Origin: Borrelia sp. HM
Lineage (GTDB): Bacteria; Spirochaetota; Spirochaetia; Borreliales; Borreliaceae
Length of the DNA stretch: 64,000 bases
Assembly (NCBI RefSeq): GCF_019669085.1
Contig: NZ_AP024401.1
Coordinates: forward strand, 434,001-498,000
Direction: 5' to 3'
Every line of letters begins with the position of its first letter. Position 1 is the first letter of the stretch. Positions 55,484 through 63,804 of the stretch are shown piece after piece. The notes below the pieces were generated by a model. The model did no database searches. It was given only the letters and a program-made list of their open reading frames with translations, and had not been told where the DNA came from. Position numbers and translations under genes: made by a program.

Positions 55484-57160
55484 ATGTGTGGGGATAATGG
55501 TGTGATATCTGCAAGAGGTACTGCTATTAAGAGGCGTCCCAGAGATTTTAATTCTCTTGAGGGTCAAGATTTTGTTGTTGAAACCTTAAAACATTCAATA
55601 GAAAACAATAAAATAGCAAGTGCTTATATATTTTCAGGACCACGAGGAGTTGGTAAAACTTCTTCTGCAAGAGCTTTTGCAAGATGTTTAAATTGTCACG
55701 TAGGCCCTACAATTGTTCCTTGTGGTATTTGTTACAGTTGTAAATCTGTTGATAAAGATAATAGTCTTGATATTGTTGAAATTGATGGAGCATCAAATAC
55801 CTCTGTTCAAGATGTAAGACAAATTAAGGAAGAAATATTATTTCCTCCTGCTAATTCTAGATATAGAGTTTATATTATTGATGAAATTCATATGCTCTCT
55901 AATTCTGCTTTTAATGCTCTTTTAAAAACAATTGAAGAACCCCCTAGTTATATTGTTTTTATTTTTGCTACAACAGAGGTACATAAACTTCCAGATACAA
56001 TAAAAAGCAGGTGTCAGCATTTTAATTTTAGACTTTTACCTTTAGATAGTATTTATGAAATGTTAAAGAAAGTTTGTATTGAAGATAATGTTAAGTATGA
56101 ACATGAAGCTTTAAGGTGGATTGCTTATAAGAGTGGAGGGAGTGTAAGGGATGCTTATACGCTTTTTGATCAGGTTGTTTCATTAAGTAATGCCGACATA
56201 AAGTTTGAACAAATCAAATCTAAGATGGGATTAACCAGTGACGATTTTTTAGAAAAATTGGCATTAAGTATTCTTAATGATGATTTAAAGGGATTACTTT
56301 GTGTTTTAGATGATGTTTTTTTAACGGGAATTTCCTGTGAACAATTTCTTATTGATTCAATTGAATTTTTTAGAGAGATATTATTTATCAAATTAGATAT
56401 TAAAAATCTTACATTTATTGGGGTTAAATCTGAAATCTTAAAAGAAAAATTGTTAACTTTTGATTTAAAGCATGTTGAGAGAAGTATTAGTGTATTGCTT
56501 GAAACTTATAGGGATTTGCAATTTTCAGTAAATCCTAGGTATGAACTTGAGATTAATTTTATTAAGATACTGAGACTTAAAGATTATGTACCAAATCATG
56601 TTTTAATTGAACAAATTAAAGATATTGAAGCTAAAGTGTCTGATGAGGTTGGTTTTAGTATGAATTCTCTTGATTGTGTTGCCGATTTAAAACTAAAATT
56701 AGATAATATTGATTCAGTAGAAGAGTCGTTAAGTATTAATGAAGATAAAGTTGATACTGCTTTTTTGGAGACTGAAATTAATAGTTTTGAGAATCTAAAA
56801 TCTGATGATGGTAATGATATTGATGAGATCTTTATAGAGACAAAAGATAGTTTTAATGGGATAGATGATAATAATAAAATTAAAGAGCGTTTTATTTATT
56901 TAGTATCTAAGTATGTTCAAACTTTAGTATATTCAGGAGAGGTTCATATTGATAAAGGGATACTTTATTATAAGATTTTTAGTGGGTTTGAGTATAATCA
57001 GTTGCAAGCTTATCAAAATGAAATAATAACTGAATTTCGTAAAGAATTTCCTAGGTTCAATGTTATTTTGCAAAAGCAGTTTAAAGATAATGATGATGAG
57101 TTTGAAAGTGATGTATTAAGGATTAAAAATATTTTTGGAGCAAGTGAGGTAAAGGAGTAG
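55484..57160 (+). CDS. dnaX: DNA polymerase III tau/gamma subunit
   Basis: 558 residues. AAA+ clamp-loader ATPase: Walker A SGPRGVGKTSSARAFARCLNC (near residues 48-68), Cys4 zinc module (CLNC, CGICYSCKS), Walker B YIIDEIHMLS and sensor SRCQHFNF. The C-terminal part is divergent and acidic. It is shorter than E. coli tau (643) and has no obvious frameshift site. The start is uncertain: ATG 55484 or GTG 55502, the latter with GGGGAT nearby. First gene of dnaX-ebfC-recR. Confidence 0.94.
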   Translation: MCGDNGVISARGTAIKRRPRDFNSLEGQDFVVETLKHSIENNKIASAYIFSGPRGVGKTSSARAFARCLNCHVGPTIVPCGICYSCKSVDKDNSLDIVEIDGASNTSVQDVRQIKEEILFPPANSRYRVYIIDEIHMLSNSAFNALLKTIEEPPSYIVFIFATTEVHKLPDTIKSRCQHFNFRLLPLDSIYEMLKKVCIEDNVKYEHEALRWIAYKSGGSVRDAYTLFDQVVSLSNADIKFEQIKSKMGLTSDDFLEKLALSILNDDLKGLLCVLDDVFLTGISCEQFLIDSIEFFREILFIKLDIKNLTFIGVKSEILKEKLLTFDLKHVERSISVLLETYRDLQFSVNPRYELEINFIKILRLKDYVPNHVLIEQIKDIEAKVSDEVGFSMNSLDCVADLKLKLDNIDSVEESLSINEDKVDTAFLETEINSFENLKSDDGNDIDEIFIETKDSFNGIDDNNKIKERFIYLVSKYVQTLVYSGEVHIDKGILYYKIFSGFEYNQLQAYQNEIITEFRKEFPRFNVILQKQFKDNDDEFESDVLRIKNIFGASEVKE

Positions 57161-57163
57161 AGT

Positions 57164-57463
57164 ATGTCAATAAATCCATTTGATTTTTTAAAGAATATGT
57201 CAAATTTTAAAGGTAATATTGATAACATTAAAAGAGAAATCTCTCAAATTGTTGTTTCTGGCAGAGCGGGAAGCGATGTTGTTATTGTTGAAATGAATGG
57301 AGAATTTGTTGTGAAGAAAGTGACAGTTAAGGAAGAATTTTTTAGTGACTTAGATAATGAGTCTCTTGAACATATGATAAAATCAGCTTTTAATGATGCT
57401 ATTTCTAAGGTTAAGGAAGAAATAAAGTCAAAAACAATGGGTTCTATCCCATTTGGGATTTAA
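57164..57463 (+). CDS. ebfC: Nucleoid-associated protein YbaB/EbfC
   Basis: 99 residues of the YbaB family (SINPFDFLKNMSNFKGNIDN, then EMNGEFVVKKVTVKEEFF). The Lyme homologue EbfC binds DNA and affects expression of surface-protein genes. It starts 3 bp after dnaX and ends 2 bp before recR, the canonical dnaX-ybaB-recR arrangement. Confidence 0.94.
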   Translation: MSINPFDFLKNMSNFKGNIDNIKREISQIVVSGRAGSDVVIVEMNGEFVVKKVTVKEEFFSDLDNESLEHMIKSAFNDAISKVKEEIKSKTMGSIPFGI

Positions 57464-57465
57464 AT

Positions 57466-58050
57466 TTGGTTATAAAAGATTTAATTGATTTGGTTTCTAA
57501 GTTGCCAGGTATAGGTAAAAAGACGGCAATAAAGATGGTATATGATATTCTTTATAGTGGTGAAGATTATGCAAAAAATTTGGGACAAATTTTAATTAAT
57601 CTGCACGCTAGAGTAAGGGAGTGTAAAAACTGTTATAACTTTGCTGAGGGGGAATATTGTGATATTTGTGCAGATTTAAGTAGAAACAAAGATTTAATTT
57701 GTGTTGTAGAAACACCCCAAGACTTAGATGTTATTGAGTCTACTAGAGAGTATAATGGATTTTATTTTGTACTTCATGGCCATCTTGATCCTTTAAAAGA
57801 TATTGGTCCTGGTAGGTTAAATCTTGATAAGTTAGAGACTTGTGTTAGATCACTTAAGGCTCAAGAAGTAATTATTGCTACAGAATTTAGTATTGAAGGG
57901 GATGTAACAGCAAATTATATTAGTAATATTTTAAAAGATTTAGATGTTAATGTTACAAGAATAGCATCCGGTCTTCCTGTTGGAGGTAGGATTAGTAGTT
58001 CTGATAAAATTACTACTCTTAGAGCTTTACGTTTAAGACTTAAGATGTAA
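57466..58050 (+). CDS. recR: Recombination protein RecR
   Basis: 194 residues from TTG, 7 bp after GGGA. Helix-hairpin-helix (LVSKLPGIGKKTAIKMVYDI), Cys4 zinc finger (CKNCYNFAEGEYCDIC), Toprim domain with CVVETPQDLDVIE and the C-terminal GLPVGGRISSSDKITTLRAL. All RecR motifs are intact. With RecF it acts in loading RecA on gapped DNA. I recall no recR between ebfC and ndk in Lyme Borrelia, so this is a lineage difference to check. Confidence 0.95.
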   Translation: MVIKDLIDLVSKLPGIGKKTAIKMVYDILYSGEDYAKNLGQILINLHARVRECKNCYNFAEGEYCDICADLSRNKDLICVVETPQDLDVIESTREYNGFYFVLHGHLDPLKDIGPGRLNLDKLETCVRSLKAQEVIIATEFSIEGDVTANYISNILKDLDVNVTRIASGLPVGGRISSSDKITTLRALRLRLKM

Positions 58051-58278
58051 AGTTTGACACTTTGTTATTTTTTAGTTTTTAAAAAAGATTTTGCATGATT
58101 TTATTTTTATTTAATTGTTAGTTTTAGTTTTTTCATTTATAGTTTTTGAGATTAAGATTTAAAAAAATCAATTTTATTTTTAACTTTTTATTTTGTCTTT
58201 GCAATTTAGCCTCATAAAGTTAATAAATTATGTCTTATAATTAACTTAAATTTTGTTTAAAAACTAGGAGATAGTTTT

Positions 58279-58788
58279 ATGTCTATTTTAATACAGAAAA
58301 CTTTATGTATTATTAAACCTGACGGAGTGAGAAGGGGTTTGATTGGTAATATAATTTCTAAATTTGAAAGAGCAGGATTAAAAATTGTGGCTGCTAAGAT
58401 GGTTTTAGTCACTAGAGAAATAGCTGAAGCACATTATTTATATGATGATATTGCCTTAAGGCATGGCGAGGTTGTTTGGAGATCTTTGATCGATTTTATA
58501 ATGAGTTCACCAGTTTTTGCTTTTGTTATTGAGGGTGTTGAGGTGATCGAAGTTGTTAGAAAATTTTGTGGTACTACAGAGCCAAAAATGGCTTTTCCTG
58601 GTACAATAAGAGGTGATTTTGCATATCATAGTTTTAACTATGCAAATGAGAAAAAGTTTTCAGTTTATAACGTAATCCATGCTTCTTCTAATGTTGCTGA
58701 TGCTTTTCGTGAAATATCTGTTTGGTTTAAAGAAGATGAAATTTTAACCTATAAAAGAAATGATGAAGTTGAACATTATTATGGTTGA
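58279..58788 (+). CDS. ndk: Nucleoside diphosphate kinase
   Basis: 169 residues; converts NDPs to NTPs with ATP. KPDGVRRGLIGNIISKFERAG at the N-terminus, and the phospho-His in YNVIHASSN (near residue 130). It is longer than most bacterial Ndk (about 140) because of a C-terminal extension ending DEVEHYYG. A TAGGAG site precedes the ATG. Its end is close to dam; an upstream frame of dam overlaps it by 29 bp. Confidence 0.95.
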   Translation: MSILIQKTLCIIKPDGVRRGLIGNIISKFERAGLKIVAAKMVLVTREIAEAHYLYDDIALRHGEVVWRSLIDFIMSSPVFAFVIEGVEVIEVVRKFCGTTEPKMAFPGTIRGDFAYHSFNYANEKKFSVYNVIHASSNVADAFREISVWFKEDEILTYKRNDEVEHYYG

Positions 58789-58795
58789 TATTAAT

Positions 58796-59614
58796 ATGCA
58801 AGTTTCAATAAAACCTATTTTGAAATGGGCTGGAGGAAAGACAAATTTACTCAAATCTATTTTAGATAATATACCTCTTATTTTTAATAATTATATTGAG
58901 CCTTTTGTAGGTGGAGGGGCATTATTTTTTGCTTTGAATTTACAAAACTCAATTATTAACGATATTAATTCTAATTTAATTAATTTTTATAAGGAAATTG
59001 CTTATAATTTGGATAACTTTTTATTAGGAATAGAACAATATAATCATATTCCTTTAACTAAGGAGCATTATCTTAATATTAGAAATAGTTTCAATAATGC
59101 AAATTTGACTAATTTAGAAAAAGCATGTATTTTTCTTTATTTAAACAAGACCTGTTATAATGGTCTTTATAGGGAGAATAGCAAGGGGCAGTTTAATACT
59201 CCTTTTGGTCAATATAAAAAAATTAGTTTTTATGAAGTTAAGAATTTGCAGTTTGCATCTAGGCTTTTAAGGTCAGTTAGAATTTTAAGCACAGATTTTT
59301 TTTATTTACTTAATTTTATAGAAAGGGATGATTTTGTTTATCTTGATCCCCCGTATATACCTTGCTCGAAAACAAGTAATTTTACGAATTATAGTAGATA
59401 TGGGTTTGATTTTAAAATGCATGAAAAATTGTTACATTTTTGTGACAATATAGATCAAATTGGAGCTAAATTTTTGCTTTCAAATTCTTATACTAATTCT
59501 AGTCTTAAACTATATAAGAATTATAATGTTATTTTTGTTGATTCTAAAAGAGTGATTAATTCAAATCCAGTTGGACGTGGGAGTATAAAAGAAATTTTAG
59601 TGAAAAATTTTTAG
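58796..59614 (+). CDS. dam: DNA adenine methyltransferase (Dam family)
   Basis: 272 residues from the ATG at 58796 (58781 and 58760 are alternatives; no strong ribosome site decides). Class D12 N6-adenine methylase: KWAGGKTNLL (SAM-binding), EPFVGGGALFFAL and the catalytic DPPY in FVYLDPPYIPCS near residue 185. The order is the alpha class, with the target-recognition region between. The expected target is GATC, as for Dam of relapsing-fever species. No restriction partner is next to it, so it is a solitary methylase. I recall this gene as lacking in Lyme Borrelia. Confidence 0.93.
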   Translation: MQVSIKPILKWAGGKTNLLKSILDNIPLIFNNYIEPFVGGGALFFALNLQNSIINDINSNLINFYKEIAYNLDNFLLGIEQYNHIPLTKEHYLNIRNSFNNANLTNLEKACIFLYLNKTCYNGLYRENSKGQFNTPFGQYKKISFYEVKNLQFASRLLRSVRILSTDFFYLLNFIERDDFVYLDPPYIPCSKTSNFTNYSRYGFDFKMHEKLLHFCDNIDQIGAKFLLSNSYTNSSLKLYKNYNVIFVDSKRVINSNPVGRGSIKEILVKNF

Positions 59615-59665
59615 GAGTGTTGCATAATTATTATGTTATGGCTTATTTAACCATAAAAATGTGGA

Positions 59666-59698
59666 TCACTTTGAGAAAGTGAAGTGAGAATTTTTTTA
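59666..59698 (+). terminator. Possible terminator after dam
   Basis: TCACTTT (59666-59672), a GAG loop and AAAGTGA (59676-59682), followed after 9 bp by TTTTTTT. The gap between stem and T-tract makes it weak. Confidence 0.35.
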
Positions 59699-59853
59699 TT
59701 TGTGAGCAATTTATATTATAAATCTTTTAGGTTCAAAATAGTATTAATAGTTATCTAAATCTGGAAAGTTAAAGTCGTATTGGAATTTTATTGTTTATTT
59801 TTTAATTGGAAAGATTAAATATTGCTTGGTGAACTTGTGCAAGGGTTTGTATA

Positions 59854-60387
59854 ATGAGAATTATTTTGTTTTGTTTTTTACTGCTTTTATTTTTTTTAAG
59901 TTGTACTTTTGATTACAGTGAGTATTCTGAGCGAACAAAAGCTGCCAGGGATACTCCTTCAATACAAATATTAGGTATTAGTTATCATAATATTGTAGAT
60001 GGTAAAAAGCAGACTATATTAAAAGCTTTAAGCCTAACTTATTTTCATTATGATAAGATTTATAAAATTGATAATGGAAGATTTTTATATCATGCTTTAG
60101 AAAATCGAATATCAGGAAAATTTAATGTCTTGGAAGGTTCACATGTTACTAAGGATTCAGACATGAGAGATTCTGTAGAATTAAAGATAGAAGATAAGAA
60201 GAACTATTATTTGATTAATACTAATAGGCTTTTATGGCGAGATAAAGAGAAAAGATTGTTATCTCCACCAAATGAGTCAGTGTTAATTAGATTTGATGAT
60301 AGTAATATAACTGGAAATGGGTTTTCATATTTTTTAAATAACAATAATTTTTATTTTTATTCTGGTATCAAAGGACTGGTAAGGTGA
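59854..60387 (+). CDS. LptC-like lipoprotein
   Basis: 177 residues. Lipoprotein signal with lipobox FLSC, Cys at about residue 17. The remainder, with repeated short beta-like stretches (LEGSHVTKDSDMRDSVELKI, FDDSNITGNGFSYFL), fits a small bridge domain such as LptC. The call rests mainly on its place before an LptA-like and an LptB gene. It would sit in the periplasmic face of the inner membrane. The cargo is unknown, as Borrelia makes no LPS. Confidence 0.65.
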   Translation: MRIILFCFLLLLFFLSCTFDYSEYSERTKAARDTPSIQILGISYHNIVDGKKQTILKALSLTYFHYDKIYKIDNGRFLYHALENRISGKFNVLEGSHVTKDSDMRDSVELKIEDKKNYYLINTNRLLWRDKEKRLLSPPNESVLIRFDDSNITGNGFSYFLNNNNFYFYSGIKGLVR

Positions 60388-61073
60388 GAAATTTAATTAT
60401 TGGCTTAATTTTAATTTCTTTTTTTAGTAGTTATGCGCAAGATAAAGAAGATTTAGATGAATCTTTGAAATTGAAAACTGTAGATAAGCAAAAGAAAAAG
60501 AATGAATTTACTTTTAAATCAGATTTTTCTCATGGTATTTTGTCTCCTCTTTATAGAAAAATTGTTTTAAAGGGAAATCCTGAGGTAATTTCATCTGATT
60601 TTAAGCTTAGAGCTGATGAAATTGAAATTTATGGTGAGGGAAGTTCTTATATTGAAGCTCGTGGAAATGTTTATTATGAGGATTATGCAAATAAAATGAA
60701 TGTTAAGTCTCAGTTTTTATTTGTTAATAGAAAACTAGATAATTTTTATCTTCATAGAGATGTTGAGCTTGAAGATTTGGACAATGAACTTGTTGTTAAA
60801 GCAGAAAGAATTGAGGGTAGTCGAAAAACAAATATTTATATTATGCAGTATTCTGTTAAAATATATAAAGATGATACTTTTGCAAGAGCTGAAAATGGAA
60901 TTTATAATAAGGAAGATAAAGAGATGATTCTTGAAGGTGTTCCTGTAATTTATCAAGGTGATAATTATTATTCGGCTTCAAGAATTGTCTTTAATACAGA
61001 AACTAATAAATATAATCTTGAGGGTGATGTTGAAGGTAAATTTACTCAAATGGAAGAAAATGTTTCTCGGTAA
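60384..61073 (+). CDS. LptA/OstA-like periplasmic protein
   Basis: 229 residues with signal peptide (MRNLIIGLILISFFSSYAQ). The core has the repeated OstA pattern: GNPEVISSDFKLRADEIEIY, YIEARGNVYYEDYANKMNV, VPVIYQGDNYYSASRIVFN. Overlaps the LptC-like gene by 4 bp. A bridge protein carrying lipid across the periplasm is predicted. Family known for the beta-jellyroll; here it is a divergent member. Confidence 0.78.
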   Translation: MRNLIIGLILISFFSSYAQDKEDLDESLKLKTVDKQKKKNEFTFKSDFSHGILSPLYRKIVLKGNPEVISSDFKLRADEIEIYGEGSSYIEARGNVYYEDYANKMNVKSQFLFVNRKLDNFYLHRDVELEDLDNELVVKAERIEGSRKTNIYIMQYSVKIYKDDTFARAENGIYNKEDKEMILEGVPVIYQGDNYYSASRIVFNTETNKYNLEGDVEGKFTQMEENVSR

Positions 61074-61851
61074 AAGAAATAAAATGAAATTAATAAAAGA
61101 AAACCTTAGTTTTAACACTAACACTCATATTGTGCTTAAGGTAGATAACATTGTTAAGAAATATGGAGAAAAACTAGCTGTTAATGGGGTTACAATTGAT
61201 GTTAATCAGGGTGAAGTTGTAGGTCTTCTTGGACCTAATGGTGCAGGAAAAACTACAACCTTTTATACTATTGTAGGTTTTATTAAAGCTAATAGTGGGA
61301 GTGTCTTGCTAAATGGTTATGATGTTTCTAGTCTTAATATGTATGAACGAGCACGGTTAGGAATTGTATATTTGCCACAAGAACCATCTATTTTTAGAGA
61401 ACTTACAGTTGAGGATAATATTTTAGTTGCGCTTGAGAGGAGAGAAGACTTATCTCAAGTTGAGCGCAAGATGGAGCTAGAAAATCTTCTTAAAGAGTTT
61501 GAAATCAAGAGGATACAATATCAAAAAGCCTATACTTTATCTGGTGGAGAGAGAAGGCGAGCTGAAATAGCTAGGGCTTTAGCAGTTAGTCCATATTTTT
61601 TATTGCTTGATGAACCTTTTGCAGGTATTGATCCTATTGCTATTAGTGATATAAAAGATATAATAAAAATTCTAAAAAGTAAGAATATTGGGGTTTTAAT
61701 TACTGATCATAATGTAAGAGATGCTTTTGATATAGTAGATAGAGCTTATATTATTTATCAAGGACAGGTGCTTGATGAAGGAAATGTTGATTATATTATA
61801 AATAGTGATAAAGCTAAAAAGCTTTATCTTGGTAAAGAGTTTAAATTATGA
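61060..61851 (+). CDS. lptB: ABC transporter ATPase LptB
   Basis: 263 residues from ATG 61060 (GGAAG 4 bp upstream; 61084 is an alternative). Walker A GPNGAGKTTTFY, Q-loop YLPQEPSIF, signature LSGGERRRAEIARAL, Walker B LLLDEPFAGID, switch His in ITDHNVRDA. It powers the Lpt-type extractor. The permeases LptF/G are not in the window. It overlaps the end of the LptA-like gene by 14 bp and the next gene by 4 bp. Confidence 0.9.
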   Translation: MFLGKRNKMKLIKENLSFNTNTHIVLKVDNIVKKYGEKLAVNGVTIDVNQGEVVGLLGPNGAGKTTTFYTIVGFIKANSGSVLLNGYDVSSLNMYERARLGIVYLPQEPSIFRELTVEDNILVALERREDLSQVERKMELENLLKEFEIKRIQYQKAYTLSGGERRRAEIARALAVSPYFLLLDEPFAGIDPIAISDIKDIIKILKSKNIGVLITDHNVRDAFDIVDRAYIIYQGQVLDEGNVDYIINSDKAKKLYLGKEFKL

Positions 61852-62537
61852 AAATAATAGAAAAAGAACTTTATTATGAATTCGAATTAGACCCCAGTGT
61901 TAAGTTGATCTATACTAAGAAACCTTTCAATTTAAGTATAAGAGATATTAATAGTGATAATTTAAGTTTTATTCCTAAGAACAAAAATATAAAATATTTA
62001 AAGCAATTACATACTAATGTTGTTTATAAAGTCTTTGATGATTTTGTTAATTTTCAGGAGGGAGATGGATTTGTTTCTTCTTCTGGTAATATTGCTCTTC
62101 TTACTTATCATGCAGATTGTCTACCAATATACATATTTGATAGATCGAAAAAATATATTGGACTTGCTCATAGTGGATATAAGGGTAGTTTTAAGCTTAT
62201 AATTTTGAAGATGTTACTTATGTTTGAAAGCATGGGTTCAAATTTTAATGATTTGAAAGTTGTCTTTGGTCCTTATAATAGATCTTGCTGTTATGAAGTT
62301 TCTTTAGAGCTTTTTGAAGAAGTAAATTCAAAATTTAGTAAAAAGTTATTAGATATGTCTTTTTATAAAAAGGATGATAAAATATATTTTGATAATGCTG
62401 ATTTTAATTTAGAATTGATTTCTAATTTTAATTTAGATATTGAGGATTCAGGCTTGTGTACTTATTGTAGTCGCAATCTTTATTCTTATAGAAAATTTAG
62501 AGGAAAGAGAAGTTACGCTTCGATTTGGAGAACTTAA
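61848..62537 (+). CDS. pgeF: YfiH/PgeF family (laccase-domain) protein
   Basis: 229 residues. The signature blocks are LLTYHADCLPIYIFD, GLAHSGYKGSF and the CCYEVS metal/catalytic Cys motif. Members include PgeF, which trims mis-incorporated serine from peptidoglycan precursors, and some have purine-nucleoside activity. Starts in the stop of lptB (ATGA). Operon role unclear. Confidence 0.88.
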   Translation: MKIIEKELYYEFELDPSVKLIYTKKPFNLSIRDINSDNLSFIPKNKNIKYLKQLHTNVVYKVFDDFVNFQEGDGFVSSSGNIALLTYHADCLPIYIFDRSKKYIGLAHSGYKGSFKLIILKMLLMFESMGSNFNDLKVVFGPYNRSCCYEVSLELFEEVNSKFSKKLLDMSFYKKDDKIYFDNADFNLELISNFNLDIEDSGLCTYCSRNLYSYRKFRGKRSYASIWRT

Positions 62538-62538
62538 T

Positions 62539-63285
62539 TTGACTGTTAAAGAATTATCATCTACCTTAGATGAAATGTTTAAGATAAAAGATTATGAGGA
62601 TATTGATAAAAGTGTTAATGGACTTCAAGTGGGTAATTTGAGATTAAAAGTTAAAAAGATTGCTTTTGCTGTTGATGCAAGTATGGCAACTTTGAAAGAA
62701 GCAAAGGATTGTGATTTATTAATAACTCATCATGGAATTTTCTGGTCAAAATCAGAAAAAATTATTTCTGGAATGTATGAAAAAGTTAGATGGCTTATTG
62801 AAAATGACTTATCTCTTTACTGCGTTCATTTACCAATGGATGCCCATCCTGTTTATTCTCATAGCAAGGTTTTTTCTGATTTTTTAGGATTTCATAGTCC
62901 TATTTCCTTTGCAAATTATAAAGGATTTAAGTTGGGTATTATTGCTGTTTCGAGTCTTAATTTTTCTGAAATTTTGAAGAAAATTGAGGCTCATAATAAG
63001 CACGTTCTTTATTATAAACAATTTAAAGAACATGTTCAAAAGGTAGCAATTATTAGTGGTTCTGGAGCTTCTTTTTTTGAGGAAGCGTTAGAACATGATA
63101 TTGATTTGTTTATCACAGGAGATACTTCTCATCAGATATATGCTTTAGCTGAGGAATATGGTGTAAATTTAATATTTGCTGGTCATTATTTTACTGAAAC
63201 TTTTGGTTTAATGAAATTAATGGATGATCTTGGTAATCAGAAAAAATTAGATGTGAATTTTATTTTACAAGATACTAGTTTATAA
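62539..63285 (+). CDS. Nif3/YbgI family metal-binding protein
   Basis: 248 residues from TTG 62539, 9 bp after GGAG. VKELSSTLDEMFKIKDYEDIDKSVNGLQVGN then the metal ligands LLITHHGIFWS (two His) and FAGHYFTETFGL at the C-terminus. It is a GTP cyclohydrolase I type 2-like (Nif3) protein of unsettled function. A longer frame upstream is inside pgeF and is rejected. Confidence 0.88.
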   Translation: MTVKELSSTLDEMFKIKDYEDIDKSVNGLQVGNLRLKVKKIAFAVDASMATLKEAKDCDLLITHHGIFWSKSEKIISGMYEKVRWLIENDLSLYCVHLPMDAHPVYSHSKVFSDFLGFHSPISFANYKGFKLGIIAVSSLNFSEILKKIEAHNKHVLYYKQFKEHVQKVAIISGSGASFFEEALEHDIDLFITGDTSHQIYALAEEYGVNLIFAGHYFTETFGLMKLMDDLGNQKKLDVNFILQDTSL

Positions 63286-63294
63286 GGATTGTAT

Positions 63295-63801
63295 ATGAAT
63301 ATAAATAAGCAAAGACTAATAAATAATTTAATATTTGTTTCTACTTTGGTTTTTTTTGATCAATTATCTAAGTATTTAATTGTTAAATATGTAAGAATTG
63401 GAACTGAATATTTCTCTTTTTTTGGAGATTTTTTTAAAATAATACATGTTAGAAATACTGGTATTTTATTTTCAATAGGTTCTAATATAGATTCTAGTTT
63501 AAAGAATTTATTTTTTCTTATAGCTCCGATTATTGTATTAGCTTTTGTTTGTATTTGTATATTAAAAGAACGCAATAGAATTGCTAGAATTTCTCTTTTA
63601 TTGATTTTATCTGGGGGCATTGGGAATATTATTGATAGAATTTTTAGACCTTTGGGAGTTGTAGATTTTTTAGATATTAAATTTTTTGGTATTTTTGGAC
63701 TTCAAAGATGGCCCACTTTTAACTTTGCAGATACTTATGTTGTTATAGGAATGACTTTATTTATAATTTATGATTTATTTGTAATAAAAAAAAAGTACTG
63801 A
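63295..63801 (+). CDS. lspA: Lipoprotein signal peptidase
   Basis: 168 residues from ATG 63295, preceded by AAGGA. Four hydrophobic segments. The catalytic Asps lie in GGIGNIIDRIF and NFADTYVVIG. It cleaves the signal of prolipoproteins before the lipid-modified Cys, essential for the many surface lipoproteins of Borrelia, and acts here on the lipoproteins at 54.3 and 59.9 kb among others. Confidence 0.94.
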   Translation: MNINKQRLINNLIFVSTLVFFDQLSKYLIVKYVRIGTEYFSFFGDFFKIIHVRNTGILFSIGSNIDSSLKNLFFLIAPIIVLAFVCICILKERNRIARISLLLILSGGIGNIIDRIFRPLGVVDFLDIKFFGIFGLQRWPTFNFADTYVVIGMTLFIIYDLFVIKKKY

Positions 63802-63804
63802 TTT

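Noticed and set aside
60958-61059. N-terminal extension of lptB
   Set aside because: It is inside the LptA-like gene in another frame and is unlike LptB.
62440-62538. N-terminal extension of the Nif3 gene
   Set aside because: It lies inside pgeF in another frame; TTG 62539 has a ribosome site and begins the conserved domain.
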